NCBI GenBank assembly: GCA_017623615.1
Contig: JAGAOT010000013.1
Coordinates: 1-64,000, forward strand
DNA: 64,000 nt
DNA from: Clostridia bacterium
GTDB taxonomy: Bacteria > Bacillota > Clostridia > Oscillospirales > Acutalibacteraceae
Reading direction: 5' to 3'
In this document: in pieces, positions 58,098 to 64,000 of the stretch
How positions within the stretch are numbered: the first letter of the stretch is position 1
Layout of the letters: each line of letters starts with the position of its first letter
Program-made: the position numbers and the translations under genes
Notes under the pieces: model-generated
The model's database searches: none
What the model was told of the DNA's origin: nothing
The model's input: the letters and a program-made list of their open reading frames with translations, nothing else

Positions 58098-59453
58098 TCA
58101 AACGAAAATATCGTGCAGGTCTTCTATTATTCTGCCGGCTGTAACAACAATAACGCTGTCGTTGGCTTTCATAACGTCATCGCCGCCGGGGAATATGATT
58201 TTTCCGTTGCGGATGATACAGCCGATAAGCAGGTTGGGCAGCAGGTCAAGGTCCTTGAAGGGAATGTTTTCATAGCCTGCATCCTCGGGCACGATAAATT
58301 CAGCCGCTTCAACTTTTCCGCCAACGAGCTTATAAAGTGTCTGAATGCGCGAATTTCCTGCAGAATTGTGGAGCGCGCGGACATATCTTGTTACAAGATT
58401 ACCGGCAACAATCTGCGGAGAAACAACCGTTTCAAGACCGATATCGTTGAGAATGGAGTATGAATGGCGGTTAACCTTGGTGATAACCTTGTTTATACCC
58501 TTGGACTCCGCATACATCGAAACGATGATGTTTTCTTCGTCTATGCCCGTGAGAGAAACAAGTGCATCCTGCCTTTCAAGACCCTGTTCATCAAGAATAT
58601 CCTGGTCTGTGCCGTCGCCGTGAATAACCGTGACATCGGGCAAAACGTCGGTCAGCTCATAGCAGCGGCTGTCGCTCTGCTCAATGAGCTTAATATTGCG
58701 GCCGGTATCCGAAAGCAGCTTTGCAAGATAATACGCAATTCTGCCGCCGCCGATAATCATAACGTTTTTGATTTTTTGCTTGTATACGCCCGTTTGCTTC
58801 ATGAATTGCGAGATTTCCGCTCTTGTGCCCGTAATGCTGATATTGTCGTCGCAGCGAAGCACAAAATCACCCGAGGGGATATAAACATCGTCGTCACGCT
58901 GAACAGCGCAGATAAGCACCTTTGCCTTGCATTTTTTGCGTATTTCGTGAATGGGCATGTTGCAGAAAATGTTGTCGGAATGTATGCGCACACGGGCAAT
59001 TTCGATTTTGCCCCTTGCGAACGAATCAAGGTTTGCCGCGGACGGAAAACGTATAATTCTTGAAATTTCGTTGGCTGTTTCAAACTCGGGGTTAACAATC
59101 ATGCTCAAGCCGAGTTCGTTTCTCAAAAACTGCATTTGAGCTGCATAGTCGGGGTTGCGCACTCTGGCAATGGTGTTTTCCGTGCCCATTCTTTTGGCAA
59201 TAAGGCAACACAGGATATTAACCTCATCGGAAGCAGTAGCGGCAATAATAAGCTTTGCCTTGGAAGCGCCGGCGGTTTCAAGCGTTTCGCATGTTGCGCC
59301 GTTGCCCCAAACACCCATAACGTCATAGGTGTCAACCAAAGAGGTTACTTTTTCGTTGTTTGTGTCAACAACAGTTATGCTGTGTCCCTCGGCGGTGAGC
59401 TGCTTTGTCATTGTAACGCCAAGCTTGCCGAGACCGACAATTATAATATGCAT
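58098..59453 (-). CDS. trkA: Trk potassium uptake regulatory subunit TrkA
   Basis: Cytosolic gating ring subunit of the Trk system. The 451 residues hold two tandem RCK units, each a Rossmann fold plus C-terminal domain: MHIIIVGLGKLGVTMTKQL at residue 1 and VMIIGGGRIAYYLAKLL at about 225, both with nucleotide-binding glycines. It is followed by trkH 17 bases downstream. The start is close to the MFS stop (36 bases upstream), so the pair may also be read from the upstream transporter operon; an own promoter is not clear. Confidence 0.96.
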   Translation of the reverse strand: MHIIIVGLGKLGVTMTKQLTAEGHSITVVDTNNEKVTSLVDTYDVMGVWGNGATCETLETAGASKAKLIIAATASDEVNILCCLIAKRMGTENTIARVRNPDYAAQMQFLRNELGLSMIVNPEFETANEISRIIRFPSAANLDSFARGKIEIARVRIHSDNIFCNMPIHEIRKKCKAKVLICAVQRDDDVYIPSGDFVLRCDDNISITGTRAEISQFMKQTGVYKQKIKNVMIIGGGRIAYYLAKLLSDTGRNIKLIEQSDSRCYELTDVLPDVTVIHGDGTDQDILDEQGLERQDALVSLTGIDEENIIVSMYAESKGINKVITKVNRHSYSILNDIGLETVVSPQIVAGNLVTRYVRALHNSAGNSRIQTLYKLVGGKVEAAEFIVPEDAGYENIPFKDLDLLPNLLIGCIIRNGKIIFPGGDDVMKANDSVIVVTAGRIIEDLHDIFV

Positions 59454-59489
59454 AAATAATCGCTGTCCTTTGCTGTTTTGATTATATTT

Positions 59490-60815
59490 TTAGCTGTTCT
59501 GCTTTTTCCATTCCTTGCGAAGGAAGAAGAGGGGAATAACAATAAGAAGTCCTACTGCCGCCGCACCGAGATAAATGTGAGGCGCGGGAATATCAACCAT
59601 AATGCCGTATTCATTCTGATACTGAGCGGTTGCAAAGATTTCCGTAATCTTTGTTGCAACTCTGGGGCCGATAAGCATGGGAAGAAGAACGGAGAAAATC
59701 ATTCTGATTCCCTGAAGCTGACCCGCTTTGTCCTCAGGAGTGAAGTCGCGGATTGCGGCGTTGAGCATAATCATAAGCAGTCCGTAGCCGACAAGCGCGA
59801 TTACTGCGGCAAGCGCAAACCAAATGATGTTGCTGTCCGCAAAATAAACAAGCACAAGACCTGTTACAAAAAGAGCCGCAGAGGGATAAAGGAAGGGAGC
59901 CTTGCCTTTTTTATCGCTCATGACAATCATGAAAACAAGCGCCGCAACAGAGCCGCCGATAACGGCAACGGCAAGCAGGATAACGGGAAGAGTAAGCTTA
60001 AGGGTGGACATGTCAATGTAGTGGTCAACATAAATGAAAAGATAGGGGAAGAAAATCTGGCTTGCAATGGCAAAAATGCCCATGCTTACAAGTGAAAGAT
60101 AAAGGCTCTTGTTGTTCTTTATAACAGAGGGCTTAAAGCCGTAGGTCATGCACTCAACAAAGCTGCTGTTTGATTTAACGCCGTTTCTCGAATCCTTTAT
60201 CGAGAAAAGACCGACTATGCCGCAGATTGAAACAATCGCGCCAAGACCGATAAAGCATGCGGGGTAGCCGAATTTGCCCGAAAGAGCACCGAATGCGGCT
60301 GTAACAACAACCATTGCGATAACGGGAAGAAGTGCGAGGATGGATTCGGTTTTAGCTCTGTTTGAGGGGGAGGTGATATCGGTAATCCATGCGTTGAATG
60401 CCGCATCATTGCTCGTTGAGCCCATAAAGGTCATAATGCAGTCCATAACAATAACAACCGTTACGGTTGCAGCGATTGCTGCTGCGGGGGTTGTGCCCAT
60501 AATTTTAGCCATGTTTTCGGGGGAGATAAAGGCGAATGCCATAACAGTCACACCCCAAACAATGTAGCCGCCGCAGATGAAGATTTTTCTTTTGTTAATC
60601 TTATCGCTGAGGCTTCCCATGAAGAGGGTTGTCAACACGGCAACAACCGAGCTTGCGGCAACCATGTTGGAAATGTCATTTGAATCGCCGCCTATCTCAT
60701 TGAAAAGGAAAAGGTTGAAAAAGTTGTTTTCAACGGCCCATGCGACCTGACCCATAAAGCCGAAGAGCAAAATGTTCAGAATTAATGATTTGCTGAGTTT
60801 GTCTTTTTTCTCCAT
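59490..60815 (-). CDS. MFS transporter
   Basis: A 441-residue major-facilitator transporter with about twelve membrane helices. The start is the ATG at 60815, six nucleotides after GGAGG. The first half carries the cytoplasmic loop motif FMGSLSDKINKRKIF, close to the MFS A-motif, and the second half MSDKKGKAPFLYP. The N-terminal region (AWAVENNFFNLFLFNEIGG) resembles SLC45-type or glycoside-type MFS carriers, so a sugar is a guess only. It starts four bases after the phosphoesterase gene, as part of the operon YfcC-phosphoesterase-MFS. Confidence 0.9.
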   Translation of the reverse strand: MEKKDKLSKSLILNILLFGFMGQVAWAVENNFFNLFLFNEIGGDSNDISNMVAASSVVAVLTTLFMGSLSDKINKRKIFICGGYIVWGVTVMAFAFISPENMAKIMGTTPAAAIAATVTVVIVMDCIMTFMGSTSNDAAFNAWITDITSPSNRAKTESILALLPVIAMVVVTAAFGALSGKFGYPACFIGLGAIVSICGIVGLFSIKDSRNGVKSNSSFVECMTYGFKPSVIKNNKSLYLSLVSMGIFAIASQIFFPYLFIYVDHYIDMSTLKLTLPVILLAVAVIGGSVAALVFMIVMSDKKGKAPFLYPSAALFVTGLVLVYFADSNIIWFALAAVIALVGYGLLMIMLNAAIRDFTPEDKAGQLQGIRMIFSVLLPMLIGPRVATKITEIFATAQYQNEYGIMVDIPAPHIYLGAAAVGLLIVIPLFFLRKEWKKQNS

Positions 60816-60819
60816 TTTG

Positions 60820-61956
60820 TTAACCTCCGAAATATTCAATTAATTTTGTGATTATCATTGCGATTATTGCAATGCCCGCAATGCCCATGGCAACATTGGC
60901 AAAAGCGTGCATCCAAAAGCTTTGTCTGTCCGTAATGCGTTTCATGATGGGGCCGAGGCATTCGCATTTTAAGCCGAATTCCTTGAAACGCTTAAGCTCA
61001 TGAGTGAACTTTTCGGGATTTTTTTCGTCAATCGTGACAAGCCTTACGCATGAACGGCAGCCGTCTGTATATGCCCTGAAGCCCGCTGTTCTGTGCTGCG
61101 CAAGAAAGATGCCGTCTGTGTAGCCCGAAAAATCGTTGAGGTGGTCGTGACCGAAGAATGCGCCGATAACTCCGCCTACCTTTTTCCAGCTTGCGAACTG
61201 ACCGCTGTTAACATCGGGTGAGCAGGGACCTTCGCCAACGCAGCCCTCAACGCCTTTTTTGCCGACATATCGTGTTTGGCTGTGTGAGTTGTAGCCTTTA
61301 ACGGAAACGGGAAGCTCCCACCATTTTGCCTTGCGAAGCAGGTTGTATTCCTCCGGCACGGGTGTGTGCTGGAATACGAATGAAGGCATCGGCTTTCCGC
61401 CGTTGAGCTCTTTAAGCTTTGCGCTTTCTTCTTCAAACCATTCAATCTGGTCGGGGTGAACATAGTCATAGTGTGAAATGCTTCTGTCTTCGAAGCAGTT
61501 ATTGGAGTCTATAAACCAAAGGCAGAAAACGGGCTTTTCGCCGTTTGAGGAATAAATCAGCTCCTTGAAGTTGGCGTTTCCCGTAATTTCGGGTGCCGTT
61601 TCGTTTCTCATTAAGCAGCCGTCAATGCTTTGATAAACGGCAACAACCTCGTCCTCGTGACCGTGGTCATGCTCGTGATTGCCGAGAATGGCGGCAACGG
61701 GGATGCCTCTGCTTGTTATGGGTGCCAGCAAATCTGTTACAAGCTCTTTGAATTTTTCGCTATCCTTGGAAAAAAGCTCCGTGCTGCAGTTATCGCCCAG
61801 AAGCACGCATAAATCGGGCTTGTATTCATCGAGAGCAGCGTTCATGAGCTTTTGCATATCTTTAAATCTGAGGTTTGTTTTGTAGTCCTCATGCTCATGA
61901 ATGTCGCCGAAAAGAAGAATTTTAAATTTTCCTTCCGAATTAAATTTTAACTTCAT
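60820..61956 (-). CDS. Tail-anchored metallophosphoesterase
   Basis: A 378-residue calcineurin-type phosphoesterase, similar to the family around plant purple acid phosphatase 29 (no PAP N-domain). Motifs in order: LLFGDIHEHED, LLGDNC, LGNHEHDHG, FQHTPVPEEY and FFGHDHLNDFSGY. No N-terminal signal is present, but the C-terminal end (HAFANVAMGIAGIAIIAMII, about residues 350-369) is a membrane helix, so the catalytic part is tail-anchored, probably facing the cytosol. It lies 10 bases after the YfcC gene and 4 bases before the MFS gene, suggesting a joint role in using a phosphorylated, imported compound. This joint role is inference. Confidence 0.9.
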   Translation of the reverse strand: MKLKFNSEGKFKILLFGDIHEHEDYKTNLRFKDMQKLMNAALDEYKPDLCVLLGDNCSTELFSKDSEKFKELVTDLLAPITSRGIPVAAILGNHEHDHGHEDEVVAVYQSIDGCLMRNETAPEITGNANFKELIYSSNGEKPVFCLWFIDSNNCFEDRSISHYDYVHPDQIEWFEEESAKLKELNGGKPMPSFVFQHTPVPEEYNLLRKAKWWELPVSVKGYNSHSQTRYVGKKGVEGCVGEGPCSPDVNSGQFASWKKVGGVIGAFFGHDHLNDFSGYTDGIFLAQHRTAGFRAYTDGCRSCVRLVTIDEKNPEKFTHELKRFKEFGLKCECLGPIMKRITDRQSFWMHAFANVAMGIAGIAIIAMIITKLIEYFGG

Positions 61957-61966
61957 TCTGATTACC

Positions 61967-63409
61967 TCACGAGTAATTTATTGCAACCGCGATAAGCATA
62001 AGTGCAACGGAAATAACGCCCTCCAGCGCGAAAAGCTTCCACGAAAATTTGAGCCATTTGCCGTAGGAAATGTTGACAAGACCTATTGCAACAATCATAA
62101 TTCCGCTTGTAGGATAAAGCAGATTTGTGAAGCCGTCGCCGAGGCAGAATGCAAGGGTAACGCTCTGGCGGGTGACTCCCACCATATCCGCAAGCGGGAG
62201 AACAAGGGGCATTATCAAGAACGCCTTTGCCGTGCCGCTGCCAACAAAAAATTCAAGGATAACAATGAATGCGAAAAGTGCCAGAATTGCCGCATAGGGC
62301 GAAACACCTTGAATAAGCTCATAAACAAAATTGAGAATTGTGGGGATTATGTTGCCTTGGTCAAGTATGTAGGTTATGGAAAGAATGATGACGATTACGG
62401 GAATAATCGGTGCAATGGTTTTAATGCCTTCGCCGAAGTTTTTCAGCAGCTTCTTGCCGTCAAAGCCGGCAAAGTGACCCGCCAGCATGCCGCCGACGGT
62501 GAAAAGAACAGCCATGCCGGGCAAGGAGAGCATTCCCTCCATGCCGAGAATAAAGTCAAGCACGATGCAGACAAGAACGCCGAGAAGGCAGAAAAGGAAA
62601 GCTTTGGAAGCTTTTTGTGTTTTTGCATCGTTAAGGATTGACATGCTTTCGTCAAGGCTGAATTTTTCGCGAAGCTGAACATCGGTTTCGCGGCAAAGCG
62701 ATTTTTCGGGATTTTTCTCAATCTTTTTTGCATATAACGTTAAAAAGCCCGCAAGAGCCGCATAAACGCAGATAAAAGTTATTATTCTGAATGCAAGACC
62801 CGAAAAAACGGGGATATCCGCCATTTTTTGAACGGTTCCCACATTAAAAGGGTTGAAGGTTGCAGCGGTGAAGCCGAATGCAACCGCAATAAGGCTCATT
62901 CCGAGACCAACGAAAGAGTCCCAGCCCAGCGCAAGAGAAATCGCAACCGCAATGGGCACAAGGGTGACGGATTCTTCAAGAATGCCCGCCGTGGAGCTTA
63001 AAAGCATGCATGCAAGAACAATTAAGTTTAAAAGCAGATATTTTTTGCTGCCGAATTTTTTGATAATGACAGCCATTATGTATTTGAGCACATCGCATTT
63101 ATCGAGAATCAGGAATGTTCCGCCGATAAGAGTAATCATAACAATGATACCCGCGCCGGTCAAAGCCGTGTCTGTGCCGAAAACAAGAATGGGAGAAAGA
63201 AGAATCTTCCATATCGGCAATTTGTCTTCTGTTTGTGTGTATGTGCCGTTGATTATCGTGCCGTTGGCATTCAATTCATAAACACCGCGCGGCAAAACCT
63301 GCGTAAGCACGCCCGCAAACGCCATTATGGCAGCAAGAAGCACGCAGATAAGAATAACCGTTTTTTTGTTTATTGAAAGACCTGATTGGTTATTTTCAGT
63401 ATTTGTCAA
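61967..63409 (-). CDS. YfcC-family transporter (C4-dicarboxylate/arginine-ornithine-type carrier superfamily)
   Basis: A 480-residue membrane transporter with about twelve helices. The TTG at 63409 (MTNTENNQSGL) is chosen because AGGGTG lies seven nucleotides upstream; an upstream in-frame ATG at 63463 has no site. The YfcC/DcuC-like motifs include SSTAGILEESVTLVPIAVAI and FGFTAATFNPFNVGTVQ in the first half and LEFFVGSGTAKAFLIMPL and GDGFTNLLYPTSGIMI in the second, the re-entrant loops of the ion-transporter superfamily. Substrates in this group are amino acids, peptides or dicarboxylates and cannot be told here. It opens the operon with the phosphoesterase and the MFS protein; a promoter (TTGCAA-18-TACAAT) lies at 63434-63463. 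Confidence 0.9.
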   Translation of the reverse strand: MTNTENNQSGLSINKKTVILICVLLAAIMAFAGVLTQVLPRGVYELNANGTIINGTYTQTEDKLPIWKILLSPILVFGTDTALTGAGIIVMITLIGGTFLILDKCDVLKYIMAVIIKKFGSKKYLLLNLIVLACMLLSSTAGILEESVTLVPIAVAISLALGWDSFVGLGMSLIAVAFGFTAATFNPFNVGTVQKMADIPVFSGLAFRIITFICVYAALAGFLTLYAKKIEKNPEKSLCRETDVQLREKFSLDESMSILNDAKTQKASKAFLFCLLGVLVCIVLDFILGMEGMLSLPGMAVLFTVGGMLAGHFAGFDGKKLLKNFGEGIKTIAPIIPVIVIILSITYILDQGNIIPTILNFVYELIQGVSPYAAILALFAFIVILEFFVGSGTAKAFLIMPLVLPLADMVGVTRQSVTLAFCLGDGFTNLLYPTSGIMIVAIGLVNISYGKWLKFSWKLFALEGVISVALMLIAVAINYS

Positions 63410-63433
63410 AACATCACACCCTAACTTGTCGGT

Positions 63434-63463
63434 ATTGTAACACAAATATAATTGCTTTTGCAA
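63434..63463 (-). promoter_or_regulatory. Promoter of the YfcC-phosphoesterase-MFS operon
   Basis: Minus-strand TTGCAA (63463-63458), 18-nt spacer, TACAAT (63439-63434), 25 nt before the TTG start. Confidence 0.65.
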
Positions 63464-63505
63464 TATTAATATAAAATATTATTTAAGAAATGGCAAAAAT
63501 TAGTG

Positions 63506-63534
63506 TTGAGAAACGGAAAAATATGTGGTAAACT
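63506..63534 (+). promoter_or_regulatory. Promoter of the secreted hydrolase gene
   Basis: TTGAGA (63506-63511), 17-nt spacer, TAAACT (63529-63534), about 32 nt before the GTG start. Confidence 0.6.
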
Positions 63535-63565
63535 TAATTAAAACATAAAACGAAAGGTTGATTTT

Positions 63566-64000
63566 GTGAAAAAGATAATTGCCGTTATCCTTTCCGTAAC
63601 AATGCTTTTCTCCGTGCTTGCTCCCGCGGCATCGGCGGCAAGCGAAAAATGCGATTGCGGAGTGCTGCCCACAATCTATGTAGGTCCCCTCGGCAACACG
63701 GATATTTATGAAAACCCCGGCGCAGAGAACGAAAGAACTCTTTTCCGCCCCTCAACCGAAACGATTATTCAGCTTGTTGTAAAGCTTCTTCCCTCAATAG
63801 TTTCGCTTGTTGTAACAAAGAATTATGACCGCTTCGGCGATACGCTCATTTCCGCCGTTTATGATGCATTCGGTGCAATGGCTCTTGACGGCAACGGTGA
63901 CTCCGCCGAAAATGTTGACGTTGTGATTGACCTGCCCACCGAAACCAATCACGGCAAGGGTGAGCAGTATTACTTCCACTATGACTGGCGTCTTGATCCC
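63566..64000 (+). CDS. Secreted alpha/beta-hydrolase-like protein (5' part)
   Basis: The first 145 codons of a secreted protein, cut by the window end. The GTG at 63566 follows GAAAGG by eight nucleotides. A signal peptide (IIAVILSVTMLFSVLAP, cleavage near AASAAS) is followed by LPTIYVGPLGNTDIYENPG, and near the edge FHYDWRLDP, a motif typical of LCAT-like/lipase alpha/beta hydrolases (compare FYDWRQDP in bacterial esterase-like proteins, from memory). The catalytic Ser would lie beyond the window. Function is therefore only a class assignment. Confidence 0.75.
   Translation, partial: MKKIIAVILSVTMLFSVLAPAASAASEKCDCGVLPTIYVGPLGNTDIYENPGAENERTLFRPSTETIIQLVVKLLPSIVSLVVTKNYDRFGDTLISAVYDAFGAMALDGNGDSAENVDVVIDLPTETNHGKGEQYYFHYDWRLDP

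Noticed and set aside
1..64000. rRNA, tRNA, CRISPR, prophage or restriction-modification systems
   Set aside because: No sequence or gene in the window supports any of them.

Overview
The window looks like a chromosomal segment of an uncultured, anaerobic, gut-type Clostridia, most likely an Oscillospirales/Ruminococcaceae-like Firmicute (inference from gene content and order, not from a database search). Supporting signs are strong GGAGG-type ribosome binding sites with frequent TTG/GTG starts, sigma-A promoters almost always with a 17-nt spacer, a gram-positive envelope gene set (FemABX, FtsEX with an M23 hydrolase, single-membrane secretion), the Firmicutes gene order rplS-lepB-rbgA-rnhB, the trmK-nif3 pair, and a SpoIVFA/SpoIVFB-like sporulation pair behind a sigma-E-like promoter. 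No rRNA, tRNA, CRISPR array, transposase or phage gene was seen.

Layout. 1-4.7 kb: gap (3' end cut by the window edge), rlmH, a secreted M23 protein, a YycJ-type metallo-hydrolase and murA. 5.3-10.9 kb: a PucR/CdaR-type regulator followed by ftsE, ftsX, an EnvC/CwlO-like coiled-coil M23 hydrolase and an S41 protease homologue whose catalytic Ser and Lys appear to be lost. 11-14.2 kb: gdhA, then a strongly structured ~277-nt RNA with its own promoter directly upstream of rarA. 14.3-17 kb: FemABX, CCA-adding enzyme, ArsC-like protein. 17-25.5 kb: a glycan-use region (GH29 fucosidase with an XRE regulator; purple-acid-type phosphatase with a GH106-like glycosidase) whose two promoters share palindromic ATAAACAAAT half-sites; between them sits a small XRE/membrane-protein cassette bordered by intergenic repeats. 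25.6-31 kb: a BspA-type leucine-rich-repeat surface protein and a TAXI-type TRAP transporter operon. 30.9-34.4 kb (minus strand): DUF1858, trmK, nif3, rqcH. 34.5-41.9 kb: two flavoproteins, a small unknown protein, the sporulation pair, and the radical SAM TIGR03960/TIGR03936 pair. 42-47.8 kb: rplS, two tandem signal peptidase I genes, rbgA, a CapA-like protein, rnhB, yraN and an M19 dipeptidase. 47.8-53.8 kb: thrC, a DUF1540 mini-protein, a phosphoesterase, tig, clpP, clpX. 53.8-64 kb: a membrane-anchored XRE protein with a GGADGPT motif, a MATE exporter, a HAD phosphatase, trkA/trkH, an MFS-phosphoesterase-YfcC operon, and the 5' part of a secreted alpha/beta-hydrolase.

The genome is mostly housekeeping here. 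The parts most worth a second look are the RNA in front of rarA, the shared operator of the fucosidase and phosphatase/GH106 operons, the probably dead S41 partner of the FtsEX cluster, and the HTH-membrane-GGADGPT protein.
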